Source of the DNA: Echinometra lucunter
Lineage: Eukaryota > Echinodermata > Echinoidea > Camarodonta > Echinometridae
Direction: 5' to 3'
Length of the DNA stretch: 64,000 bases
NCBI GenBank assembly: GCA_029962745.1
Contig: CM057152.1
Location: 23,889,176 to 23,953,175, forward strand
The notes beneath the pieces are model-generated. The model saw nothing but the letters and a program-made list of their open reading frames with translations, did not search any database and was not told where the DNA came from. The position numbers were made by a program, and so were the translations under genes. Below, piece after piece: positions 1 to 12,173 of this stretch. The stretch's first letter is position 1, and the number at the start of each line of letters is the position of its first letter.

Positions 1-16
1 GTAAATACACCTAGGT

Positions 17-17
<1 letters not shown>

Positions 18-55
<38 letters not shown>

Positions 56-58
56 GGC

Positions 59-97
<39 letters not shown>

Positions 98-100
98 GGC
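18..100. repeat. (CTA)n microsatellite
   Basis: Two runs of the trinucleotide CTA/TAC, broken by AGGCCT and ending in CCA/ACC variants, flanked on both sides by AGGCCTA. It is a simple sequence with no coding signal. Confidence 0.95.
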
Positions 101-129
101 CTAGGAAAGAATATAGGGACAATTTTCTC

Positions 130-365
130 CGAGGATCTCTCTCTCTCTTTCTTTCACTCTATCTCTATCTCTCTCGCTCTCTCTCTCTTTCCCACTTTCC
201 CACTTTTTCTCCAGTATATTTAACTTCTCCCTGTCCATCTCGCTTCAATCTTCTCCCTTTCTTTCCCTCTTCCCTACTTTTTCCTCTTTTTATTTCCATC
301 CTCTCCATTTCCCTCCGTTCGTTTGTCCCTTCTTTTCATACCCCCTTTCTGTATCTTGTCCACTT
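130..365. repeat. CT-rich low-complexity tract
   Basis: A polypyrimidine stretch dominated by CTCT, CTTT and CCCT on the plus strand, with almost no purines over more than 200 bases. It resembles the CT-rich DNA at the far end of the window (61240-64000). Confidence 0.85.
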
Positions 366-1430
366 TCAGACTTGGATTCATACCTGGGTCATTTTCACAA
401 TGAAAAAAGAAACAATATGTTAAATTCCGAATATTGCAATGTACCTTAATCTATTAAAACAGGGGGAAAATAGAAAAATAAGCTGATCGGTTCATGTGAA
501 CAAAATAAATTGAAACGAATAGTAATAAGCCGTATATCCCATTTATTAAAGTTAATTTTTGCTTTACCTAAGATATCCCTCAATAGATGTGATCAGGGCA
601 TTGTCAGAGGTAAATGTGCATTTTTAGGTAGAAATGTTCGTCTTCATCACCTCCAAAAGAGATTTGTTATATAATGAAATGGTGCTTGACTTTATTACGA
701 AGGAATCAGTTTATTGAGTCATAAAATTAGAATAGGATCAATACAGGATGACAAGGCAAGAAACTAAATTCATTTTGTCATTTCCCTTTGTAAGCAAGCA
801 AACAACAACAACAACAAATATTGGATTATGAAAAATGGACAAAATTCTGTTAGGGGTACCACCCAATGATTTTTCTGTGATACACAACCCATGGTCGGTG
901 GGATTACTCAAGAACAAAGCCCCAAAGTCTCACTTTATTGGCCTGCTACTATGGGGGGGGGGGGCGGATGTCAGGATAGGCATACTTCAGCACAAAGAAA
1001 AAAAAATCCTCTTTTCAGTTTGGATTTCACAAATCTATGCATCAAATTGTAAAATAATGTTCTTAATGATATTGTAGGCCTATGTAAAACTACTTCTAAA
1101 CAATATGAAATATCGCTTCACAAAGTTGAAATTTGTGTCTTGTCTGGATTCACACGTTTTCCTGACATACAACTGGGTCCGGGTAACTGGGTAGTGCTGT
1201 ATATATGCCATCATTGTTACTAAAATTATGCATACTAGGCATCGATATAATAGGCCTACAAAGTAATCATGATCATCCCCACTACGCTATCATTATTTCC
1301 ATTAAAATAATTCAAATTTACCATGGCTATTAACGGAGTTAAAAAAACAATACTTTGAACATGATTTTATTGTTGGAAACGTCCCTAACCACACATAAAA
1401 CGTATGCAGTCGCGTTATGCGCACTCCTTT
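366..1430. other. AT-rich intergenic DNA, no gene seen
   Basis: Mixed AT-rich sequence with stop codons in all frames at short intervals. The longest open stretch (835-1077) has no recognisable motif and spans a run of 12 G at 953-964, so I do not call it a gene. Nothing else stands out. Confidence 0.6.
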
Positions 1431-1830
1431 CATGATGTTACGAACTGTCATAAACCCGACCTAAATCTGTATTCGCGGCGCGCGCATGCATTATAATGAT
1501 TTTACGAACCGTCATAAACCTTGGTTCAATACGCCGCGTAACATGCGCATCCATAATATGATTTTACGAACTGACCTAAACCCTAATTTCACCAATATTT
1601 GCTGTTTCTTAAATGCCACGTTGGGTTTCATCGCAAATATTGCAAAAATGAATTTTAAAAATGTGTACAAAATGTGCTGATTAAAAGGTTCATAATTCAA
1701 GCTTTACAATGATACCAAACAATACCATGCTTTGCTTGGCCGTCGGTAAAGCATCAAAACTTTAAACGCGATTATCTCAAAAGTTGGTTTTTGCTTTCAG
1801 TCGAGGTTTATGACGGTTCGTAAAATCAAC
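1395..1830. repeat. ~63-bp tandem triplet with inverted outlier copy
   Basis: The motif TTACGAACYGTCATAAACC occurs at about 1436, 1501 and (degenerate) 1563, each preceded by a CG-rich GCGCATGCAT-like block, giving roughly three units of 62-64 bases. A perfect 24-base inverted copy of 1498-1521 lies at 1804-1827. The pair encloses about 280 bases. It could be a decayed foldback element or a minisatellite remnant. No coding content. Confidence 0.6.
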
Positions 1831-2756
1831 GACGAATTGAGTACTAAGGCTGATTTCTGTCTATGGAAAAATAAATAGATAAATAAATATATATAAATAA
1901 CGGAAATGATAGTCGATAGAATAGATTCAAAGGAAGGAGGACCTGGTCCATCAGTAAATGGACATTAATTTGAATATACGGTGTTAGTAGGCTTGTAATG
2001 ACACATTGCCTGTATTCGTTGAATTCATTTGATGATATGGTAATTTGCCTCCAATTGTTGCAGCGTTAACACAGGCTCTTTAATGTTATATATTGTTAAT
2101 AATTGTATACAATTTGTTTGTTGGGCATGCCCATGGTTACGTTTCAACTATAAAGATAGTGAGTTAATGTACGTCTCGAATTGTGTACAGATGTTTCAAG
2201 ATGGATGAGTTTATTGATTGATTGATTGATTCGACTGATTTATTTATCTATATATTTACTATTCACAACACTGTACATACACTTATATGCTATGGTAAAT
2301 GCAGCATCAGAACGATTAAACAATTTTAGTCCAACCTGTGGAATTGCCCCTACGATAACAGTATAGTATTTCTGAATTATATATGCTTTAGGGAAGAATT
2401 GAGGAATTTATTGAGTTGGGCTGTCCATATATTATATATGTATATGTATCAAGAACGTATGGTGGAAATAGAAGTCTTCTTATAAGGAAGCTATAAGGAA
2501 GCACCTGCGATCTGTTCACAGCTAAAAGACTAGAGGTATATTTGTTCAGGCCTCATGGTTTATGGAGGGCTTTTTTGCATCGACATAGCCTCCCCACAAT
2601 GCTTATGAATGTTTCATATGCAGTCTTACCCCAATTCCAGTTTGGGGCGGCTCATTGTGGTGGTCAAAGTAAGGAAAATTGATTATTGTAAGTTTATGGA
2701 ATTGTGGCCCGGTTTTGGTTAGGCAATTCAGCTTAGGGAAATGTGCACAAATATGA
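1831..2756. other. AT-rich intergenic DNA, no gene seen
   Basis: AT-rich sequence with a short ATTG tetranucleotide run near 2212-2229. No open frame with motif content and no inverted repeat that I could find. Confidence 0.55.
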
Positions 2757-3073
2757 AGAAAAATAGACAGGTACAGTACGTATTGATGAGTATATGAAGG
2801 ATTCCCTGCGGTACCCGGTTCATGGGTCCGCGGTGGTTACAAGTTGGCAAATAATAATTGGTTGGTTTCGACGAGTGTCAAGAATTTTACATTGAGGCAT
2901 ATACACATTAAAACCGTGTTCTTTGACGCGGAGCTATTGAGGAAAATAGATAGGTACAGTACGTATTGATGAGTATATGAAGGGTTGCCTGCGGTACCCC
3001 GGTTCATGGGTCCGCGGTGGTTACAAGTTGGCAAATAATAATTGGTTGGTTTCGACCAGTGTCAAGAATTTTA
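2757..3073. repeat. Direct duplication of a ~133-bp segment
   Basis: 2759-2889 and 2942-3073 are nearly identical (both run from AATAGAYAGGTACAGTACG to GTGTCAAGAATTTTA), offset by 183-184 bases. They are separated by about 50 unrelated bases. Differences are a few substitutions and one extra C. This is a short segmental duplication just upstream of the Ngaro-like right end. Confidence 0.85.
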
Positions 3074-3078
3074 TAGCA

Positions 3079-5039
3079 ATATATTAGCAAAGAGTTATAT
3101 TAGCATTGGTAAGACATGTAATTTCAGGAGCCTCGCTCGATGCTACATGCGGGGAGGCCGGAGTCCTGGACGGAAGTGATGGGGCCGGGTTGTGAAGAAT
3201 CGTTGAGGAGAGTTGGAATGGGTGGTGCACCCGGGTTACATAAGAAACTTCCCCGCCTGATCGGGCATTCTTTGACGGCTAGCAAGGGGGGCTCGTGGCA
3301 ATGCAGGGGGGCATTCGTTTACGGGAGGGGGCTTCTAGCCGTGGTTCTAACCCTTCCCTGGCTACACACTTGCATTTCACATATTTTGATTTTATGGTTT
3401 ATGTATGGGGTGCAAATTTCCTCATTCTTCACATAGATTCCAGCACTAGTTTTGTATTGGTGTATTGATGTTGGTTATCCAAATCTGTGTGTAATACATT
3501 TACAATACTGGCGTAAATTTATGTACTGCCATGGTAAAATGGTAAATGATAAAATGATACATGTACCTGTACAGAAGCCAGTGGTTAATGGTAAACAAAA
3601 GCCACGAAAAATGCATAATTCGAATGGTCTGTCGATTCCTCATTTATCAGGCGTGAATAATAAATTTTAAAGAGTCGCATAACGATTTCAAAAAGATTTA
3701 TGCACGCCTGATACCCTGTTTGTGTTTTGTTTTGAGCTTTTGCAGACCATTATGACGAAACAATAAGATTGTTTACATGTCCCATAGGGATTTGGCGCCT
3801 CCTGGAAAGGCGCGCTTTTTGGTGGCGCGTAATCGAACGCGCGCCACTTTTGCACTCGGAGCGCAAACATACGGTTATGGATGCGCGTGGGGAATCGAAA
3901 TTGTGTCATTCTCTCGTGGCAAGACGTGTGGATTGGGAAAATCAAAAATCCCCACCACCATCCCGCATATCACCGCCTACGTAGTATATTTATCAAGTTT
4001 TGCAAGCAAAAGTATTTGTACCCGTCCCATGGTTCTGGATGTTCAATGGTTATGCTGTGACTCATATGATTTTGGTGTTATCTCAAGGATAAGAAAATAG
4101 TTAAGATGCACGTGGAATGTAGGCAATGCCTGGAAGTTATAGCAATAGAATATATCGTGTACAATGGGAAATCACTTTAAAGATACTTGATATACATCAT
4201 GGTAACAAGTTTGAAGTTAATATAGCTGTAAAAGATTATTTGTCCCAGCTCCTTTATGATATAACGATTTTGTTGGTTACCTATGTTTTAACCAGATATA
4301 GTGTCATTCTCGATATGACGAGGTAATTTGATGGTACCAAGAACCTAGTTATTAATAGAAAGTCCATGGCTTATTCAGTGTTCGTTAAAGCATTCTGTGG
4401 TCGTGGTTTATGTATTTAATTGATAAGATGCAGGAGAATTCTCGGATGTGGAGCAAAATGCTTGGTCGCACTGAGTATCTGCGTTTTAAGAGTGGCTTCG
4501 CAGTCGTGGGCCGTGAGGGAATTTTGTCCCCTTGGGTTTTCGCCCTCACCTCATCCGATGGGAGGTCATGGTGTGACCTCGGGGGGGGGGGGGGGGGTGC
4601 CTATACGTGCATTGGGTACATTTTATGCAATGACGTGTTGTATATAATGTAATTGGTTCATGGTATATGAATGAAGATTTCTGCTAGAACCAGGTTGGTG
4701 ACCTGGCCGGAATTTATCAATTTGGGCCTTCATCACACTTGCATATATTAGCATTGGTAACACATGTAATTTCAGGAGCCTCGCTCGATGCTACATGCGG
4801 GGAGGCCGGAGTCCTGGACGGAAGTGATGGGAAGGAGAGTTGGAATGGGTGGTGCACCCGGGTTACCCGGTAATACATTTACAATACTGGCGCAAATTTA
4901 TGTACTGCCATGGTAAAATGATAAATGATAAAATGATACATGTACCCGTACAGAAGACAGTGGTTAATGGTAAATAAAAGCCACGAAAAATGCATAATTC
5001 GAATGGTCTGCCGATTCCTCATTTATCAGGCGTGAATAA
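3079..5039 (+). mobile_element. Right end of a Ngaro/PAT-like YR retroelement (B1-A2-B2 split direct repeats)
   Basis: Two partial copies of one sequence, B1 (about 3079-3660) and B2 (about 4741-5039), share their start (ATTAGCATTGGTAA...) and their end (...TTTATCAGGCGTGAATAA). B2 lacks the middle of B1. Between them lies an A-type segment starting at 3661 with TAAATTTTAAAGAG. The first ~60 bases of that segment match the reverse complement of 16600-16657, the left end of the YR retrotransposon in this window; further GC-rich similarity continues to about 3960. B-A-B order is the arrangement described for right ends of Ngaro and PAT elements (split direct repeats). No RT, RNase H or recombinase sequence is visible upstream, so the body is missing, deleted or outside the window. 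A tandem of two non-autonomous copies is the alternative. Confidence 0.6.
3646..3712. repeat. B/A junction with short inverted repeat
   Basis: TATCAGGCGTG (from 3645) and CACGCCTGATA (to about 3712) are inverted copies on either side of the junction core AATAA (3656-3660). Tyrosine-recombinase sites typically carry inverted arms around a short core, so this is a plausible recombination site, inferred from layout only. Confidence 0.45.
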
Positions 5040-8000
5040 ATGATTAGATAAATTTTCTTCCATTGGCAAGATCACACCAGATGGCTTCAACATTAACAAT
5101 TAATAATTATAATCAAATCCAAATTTTCCCATTGTTAGTCCCATTTCATCCAATAATTGATAAAAGAATGAGGACGTTGCTCGAAATATTCAGTGAGGAA
5201 GAAAACTTTAGTCAATTACTATACATGTATATGAAAAGAATTTAAGGAATTTTTAAAGGAAATCAAATAATCAAGATTTCAGTAAAACTGCTACATACTC
5301 CCTGTGAATGTAAATCATGTTGGGAGAAAAGAGGTAAATAGAGATATCATAGTAGATTCAACACACTTCATTCTCTACCCTTTTTCCCCACTGATAAAGC
5401 TACCATTGAAATACTTCAGTGACCGTTTGATTTCTCCAAAGGAATATACATCTTATCCAAATATTACATCTCAGATGAATTTGTGCATTTCATTTAGGAT
5501 CAAATCAGCATGATTTCACTTAGATAAAAATAACCTACTAGGACAAACTTTTTAGCATTTACAAGAGTATGCTGGGGAAGGCTTCAAAATTTGCAAGGAC
5601 TGAACGCAAACACTTCCTTCTTGGCCATTGAAAGACTCATCTGATCAAACAATTGATATATGAATTGACTGTATGTGTAGTTAAATTTATTCAATGCGAA
5701 TATTTTTATTCAAACACTACATCTAAAAAAGAACGAAGGGAACTTTCAAGTCATGTCAGGTAATGAAGATTTCGGTGAAATTGCTATTTGAGAATCGTGA
5801 ATGTTGGTTATGAATAGCTAAAAAGAGATAAATGACGAAATATTCAAATGGATAACATTCTTTCTCTCTTTTCCTCTTTTCACTTAGATTAGGCTTCAGC
5901 TAAGGCAGTTTTTTTCCTATTTCCAAGATTTCACTACAGGCTTCTTTTCCTATGATGGAGAAGAGAAATTTCTTGCCATACACCAAGCTAACAAAGCTAA
6001 GTTATGAAACAGATGATACATGAATGACTATTTTTATCTTTTTAATTTTTCAGCGATATACAAAATCTTATCCAAATATCAAACCTGGAAAGAAAGTGTG
6101 TATTTCATCCAGCAGGTAAAATAAGCATGATTTCACTCAGATAAAAATAAATGATTAGATAAATTTTCATTCCACTAGCAAGATCACACCAGATGGCTTC
6201 AACATTAACAATCAATAATTTTAAAGAAATCCCTATTTCCCATTGTTAGTCCCATTTCATCCAATGACTGATAAAAGAATGAGCACGTTGCTCGAAATAT
6301 TCAGTGAGGAACAAAATTTTAGTCAATTCATGTATATCAAAATAATTCAGGGAATTTTCAAATCAATTCAAATAATCAAGATTGCAGTAAAACTGTTACT
6401 TACCGTCTGCAAATGAAGATCATGTTTGGGAGAAAAAAGATAAATAGAGATATTGTAGTAGATTCAAAACACTTCATTCTCTCTCCATTTTTCACCCCGA
6501 TAAAGCTTCCATTGAGGTACTTCAGTGACTGTGAGGTTTTTCCAAAGAGATATCAAATCTTATCCAAATATTACATCTCAGATGAATTTGTGTATTTCAT
6601 TTAGGACATCAAATCAGCATGATTTCACTTAGATAAAAATATACTACTGAGACAAATTTTCTAGCATTTACAAGAGAATCGTAGGGAAGGCTTCAACATT
6701 TACAAGGACTAAAAGCAAGCACTTCCTTCTTCGCCATTGAAAGACTCATCTGTTCAAACAATTGATATATGAATTGACTGTATGTGTAATTGAAATTATT
6801 CAATGGGGAATATTTTATTCAAACACTACATCTATAAATAGAATGAAAGGAACTTTTAAATCATGTCAGGCATTCAAGATTTCAGTGAAATTGCTAATAG
6901 AGAAACGTGAATGTTGATGTGTTGAAAAGCAGCTTTTAGCTGATGGCAGGTTTTTACCCGTGATGAAATAAAATAAATACAATACAATACAATAAATGAC
7001 AGAATATTCAAATGGATAAAATTCTTTCTCTTTTTTCTTCCTCTTTTCACTTAGATAAGGCTTCAGCTAAGGCAGTTTTTTCCCTATTTCCAAGATTTCA
7101 CTACAGCCTACTTTTCCTATGATGGAGAAGAGAACTTTCTTGCCATATACCAAGCTAACAAAGCTAAGTTATGAAACAGATGATACATGAATGACTGTTT
7201 TTATCTTTTTAATTTTTCAGCGATATAAAATAATCTTATCCAAATATCAAACCTGGGAAGGTGTGTATTTCATCCAGCAGGTAAAATAAGCATGATTTCA
7301 CTCAAATAAAAATAAATTATTAGATAAATTTTCTTCCATTTGCAAGATCGCACCAGATGGCTTCAACAGTAACAATCAATGATTTGAAAGAAATCCCAAT
7401 TTCCCATTGTTAGTCCCATTTCATCCAATAACTGATAAAAGAATGAGCATGTTGCTCGAAATATTCAGTGAGGAACAAAATTTTAGTCAATTACGATACA
7501 TGTATGTAAAAAGAATTTAGGGAATTTTTAAAGCAAATCAAATAATCAAGATATTAGTAAAACTGCTACATACCAACTGTGAAGGTAGATCATTTTTGGG
7601 AGAAGAGATAAAAAGAAATATTGTAAATTAAAAACACTTTATTCTCTCTCCTTTCCCCCACTGATAAAGCTGCCATTCAGGTACTTCAGTGACTGTTAGA
7701 TTTTTCCAAAGAGATGTCAAATCTTATCGAAATATTACATCTCAGATGAATTTTTGTATTTCATTTAGGACGTCAAATCAGCAAGATTTCATTGAGATAA
7801 AAAATATAATAGACAAATTTTGTAGCATTTAGAAGAGGATCCTAGGGAAGGCTTAAACATTTACAAGGACTAAACGCAAACACTTCCTTCTTGGCCATTC
7901 AAAGACTCATCTGATCAAACAATTGATATATGAATTGACTGTATGTGTAGTTCAATTTATTCAATGGGGAATATTTTATTCAAACACTACAACTAGAAAA

Positions 8001-11000
8001 GAATGAAGGGAACTTTCAAATCATGTCAGGTAGTGAAGATTTCGGTGAAATTGCTATTAGAGAATCGTGAATGTTGATTATGAATAGCTAAAAAGAGATA
8101 AATAAAATATTCAAATGGATAAAATTCTTTCTCTTTTTTCTTCCTCTTTTCATTTACATAAGGCTTCAGCTAAGGCAGTTTTTTTTCTCTATTTCCAAGA
8201 TTTCACTACAGCCTACTTTTCCTATGATGGAGAAGAGAACTTTCTTGCCATACACCAAGCTAACAAAGCTAAGTTATGAAACAAATGATACATGAATGAC
8301 TGTTTTTATCTTTTTTAATTTTTCAGCGATATACAAAATCTTATCCAAATATCAAACCTGGAAAGAAAGTGTGTATTTCATCCAGCAGGTAAAATAAGCA
8401 TGATTTCACTCAGATAAAAATAAATGATTAGATAAATTTCATTCCACTGGCAAGATCACACCAGATGGCTTCAACATTGACAATTAATAATTTTAAAGAA
8501 ATCCCTATTTCCCATTGTTAGTCCCATTTCATCCAATGACTGATAAAAGAATGAGCACGTTGCTCGAAATATTCAGTGAGGAACAAAATTTTAGTCAATT
8601 GCGATACATGTATATCAAAATAATTCAGGGAATTTTCAAAACAATTCAAATAATCAAGATTTCAGTAAAACTGTTACTTACCGTCTGCAAATGAAGATCA
8701 TGTTTGGGAGAAAAAAGATAAATAGAGATATTGTAGTAGATTCAAAACACTTCATTCTCTCTCCTTTTTTCCCCCACTTATAAAGCTACCATTGAGGTAC
8801 TTCAGTGACTGTTAGATTTTTCCAAAGAGATATCAAATCTTATCCAAATATTACATCTCAGATGAATTTGTGTATTTCATTTAGGACATCAAATCAGCAT
8901 GATTTCACTTAGATGAAAATATACTACTGAGACAAATTTTCTAGCATTTACAAGAGAATCGTAGGGAAGGCTTCAACATTTACAAGGATTGAAAGCAAGC
9001 ACTTCCTTCTTGGCCAATGAAAGACTCATCTGTTCAAACAATTGATATATGAATTGACTGTATGTGTAATTGAAATTATTCAATGGGGAATATTTTATTC
9101 AAACATTACATCTAACAATAGAATGAAAGGAACTTTTAAATCATGTCAGGCATTCAAGATTTCAGTGAAATTGCTAATAGAGAAACGTGAATGTTGATCT
9201 GTTGAAAAGCAGCTTTTGGCTGATGGCAGGTTTTTACCCGTGATGACATAAAAATAAATAAAATACAATAAATGACAGAATATTCAAATGGATAAAATTC
9301 TTTCTCTTTTTTCTTCCTCTTTTCACTTAGACAAGGCTTCAGCTAAGGTAGTTTTTTCCTATTTCCAAGATTTCACTACAGCCTACTTTTCCTATGATGT
9401 AGAAGAAAACTTTCTTGCCATACACCAAGCTAACAAAGCTAAGTTATGAAACAGATGATACATGAATGACTGTTTTTATCTTTTTAATTTTTCAGCGATA
9501 TAAAATAATCTTATCCAAATATCAAACCTGGGAAGAAGGTGTGTATTTCATCCAGCAGGTAAAATAAGCATGATTTCACTCAAATAAAAATAAATTATTA
9601 GATAAATTTTCTTCCATTTGCAAGATCGCACCAGATGGCTTCAACAGTAACAATCAATGATTTGAAAGAAATCCCAATTTCCCATTGTTAGTCCCATTTC
9701 ATCCAATAACTGATAAAAGAATGAGCATGTTGCTCGAAATATTCAGTGAGGAACAAAATTTTAGTCAATAACTATAGATGTATATCAAAAGAATTTAGGG
9801 AAGTTTTAAAGCAAGTCAAATAATCAAGATTTCAGTAAAACTGCTACTTACATGCTGTGAAGGTAGATAATTTTTGGGAGAAGAGATAAAAAGAAATATT
9901 GTAAATTAAAAACACTTTATTCTCTCTCCTTTTCCCCACTGATAAAGCTGCCATTCAGGTACTTCAGTGACTGTTAGATTTTTCCAAAGAGATGTCAAAT
10001 CTTATCGAAATATTACATATCAGATGAATTTGTCAATTTCATTTAGGACGTCAAATCAGCATGATTTCACTGAGATAAAAAATATACTAGACAAATTTTG
10101 TAGCATTTAGAAGAGGATCCTAGGGAAGGCTTCAACATTTACAAGGACTAAACGCAAACACTTCCTTCTTGGCCATTCAAAGACTCATCTGATCAAACAA
10201 TTGATATATGAATTGACTGTATGTGTAGTTCAATTTATTCAATGGGGAATATTTTTATTCAAACACTACATCTAGAAAAGAATGAAGGGAACTTTCAAAT
10301 CATGTCAGGTAATGAAGATTTCGGTGAAATAGCTATTAGAGAATCGTGAATTTTGATTATGAATAGCTAAAAAGAGATAAATGACAGAATATTCAAATGG
10401 ATAAAATTCTTTCTCTTTTTTCTTCCTCTTTTCATTTAGATAAGACTTCAGCTAAGGCAGTTTTTTCCCTATTTGCAAGATTTCACTACAGCCTACTTTT
10501 CCTATGATGGAGAAGAGAACTTTCTTGCCATACACCAAGCTAACAAAGCTAAGTTATGAAACAAATGATACATGAATGACTGTTTTTATCTTTTTAATTT
10601 TTCAGCGATATACAAAATCTTATCCAAATATCAAACCTGGGAAGAAGGTGTGTATTTCATCCAGCAGGTAAAATAAGCATGATTTCACTCAAATAAAAAT
10701 AAATTATTAGATAAATTTTCTTCCATTTGCAAGATCGCACCGATGGCTTCAACAGTAACAATTAATAATTTTAAAGAAATCCCTATTTCCCATTGTTAGT
10801 CCCATTTCATCCAATGACTGATAAAAGAATGAGCACGTTGCTCGAAATATTCAGTGAGGAACAAAATTTTAGTCAATTGCGATACATGTATATCAAAATA
10901 ATTCAGGGAATTTTCAAAACAATTCAAATAATCAAGATTTCAGTAAAACTGTTACTTACCGTCTGCAAATGAAGATCATGTTTGGGAGAAAAAAGATAAA

Positions 11001-11673
11001 TAGAGATATTGTAGTAGATTCAAAACACTTCATTCTCTCTCCATTTTTCCCCCACTTATAAAGCTTACCATTGAGGGTACTTCAGTGACTGTTAGATTTT
11101 TCCAAAGAGATATCAAATCTTATCCAATATTACATCTCAGATGAATTTGTGTATTTCATTTAGGACATCAAATCAGCATGATTTCACTTAGATAAAATAT
11201 ACTACTGAGACAAATTTTCTAGCATTTACAAGAGAATCGTAGGGAAGGCTTCAACATTTACAAGGACTTGAAAGCAAGCACTTCCTTCTTCGGCCAATTG
11301 AAAGACTCATCTGTTCAAACAATTGATATATGAATTGACTGTATGTGTAATTGAAATTATTCAATGGGGAATATTTTATTCAAACATTACATCTAACATA
11401 GAATGAAAGGAAACTTTTAAATCATGTCAGGCATTCAAGATTCAGTGAAATTGCTAATAGAGAAACGTGAATGTTGATCTGTTGAAAAGCAGCTTTGTGC
11501 TGATGGCAGGTTTTACCCGTGATGACAAAAAATAAAAAAATACAATAAATGACAGAATATTCAAATGGATAAAATTCTTTCTCTTTTTTCTTCCTCTTTT
11601 CACTTAGACAAGGCTTCAGCTAAGGTAGTTTTTTCCTATTTCCAAGATTTCACTACAGCCTACTTTTCCTATG
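5040..11673 (+). repeat. Satellite array, block A, forward orientation, dimeric higher-order repeat
   Basis: About six monomers. The landmark CAAGATCRCACC recurs near 5077, 6178, 7343, 8451, 9621 and 10730, so spacings alternate between roughly 1.10 and 1.17 kb. The longer monomers carry a 60-75 base insert, giving a ~2.27 kb dimer repeat. Each monomer is itself made of two diverged halves (see findings). Short open frames recur in every copy but differ by frameshifts and have no known domain, so I treat the array as non-coding. It begins directly at the AATAA end of the YR element at 5035-5039 and is cut by an assembly gap. Confidence 0.95.
6917..6993 (+). repeat. Short insert with AT-rich tail in alternate satellite monomers
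   Basis: A block containing AAAGCAGCTTTTAGCTGATGG and TTTTTACCCGTGATGA, followed by an AAATAAATACAATAC-type tail, replaces the TATGAATAGCTAAAAAGAGA of other monomers. The same insert is at about 9196-9272 and 11478-11550. The simple-sequence tail resembles the 3' end of a retroposon. Confidence 0.6.
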
Positions 11674-12173
11674 NNNNNNNNNNNNNNNNNNNNNNNNNNN
11701 NNNNNNNNNNNNNNNNNNNNNNNNNNNNNNNNNNNNNNNNNNNNNNNNNNNNNNNNNNNNNNNNNNNNNNNNNNNNNNNNNNNNNNNNNNNNNNNNNNNN
11801 NNNNNNNNNNNNNNNNNNNNNNNNNNNNNNNNNNNNNNNNNNNNNNNNNNNNNNNNNNNNNNNNNNNNNNNNNNNNNNNNNNNNNNNNNNNNNNNNNNNN
11901 NNNNNNNNNNNNNNNNNNNNNNNNNNNNNNNNNNNNNNNNNNNNNNNNNNNNNNNNNNNNNNNNNNNNNNNNNNNNNNNNNNNNNNNNNNNNNNNNNNNN
12001 NNNNNNNNNNNNNNNNNNNNNNNNNNNNNNNNNNNNNNNNNNNNNNNNNNNNNNNNNNNNNNNNNNNNNNNNNNNNNNNNNNNNNNNNNNNNNNNNNNNN
12101 NNNNNNNNNNNNNNNNNNNNNNNNNNNNNNNNNNNNNNNNNNNNNNNNNNNNNNNNNNNNNNNNNNNNNNNNN
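11674..12173. other. Assembly gap, 500 N
   Basis: Exactly 500 N, which looks like a placeholder length and not a measured one. Satellite lies to the left and the truncated recombinase gene to the right. Apparent reading frames across it are meaningless. Confidence 0.99.

Noticed and set aside
3140..3436. 98-codon frame in B1
   Set aside because: Not kept in B2, no domain, and lies in the non-coding terminal repeat of the YR element.
5063..5513. Recurrent satellite peptides (starting MARSHQ, MKIMFG or MNVNHV)
   Set aside because: They recur only because the satellite recurs, are interrupted by different stops and frameshifts in most copies, and show no domain.
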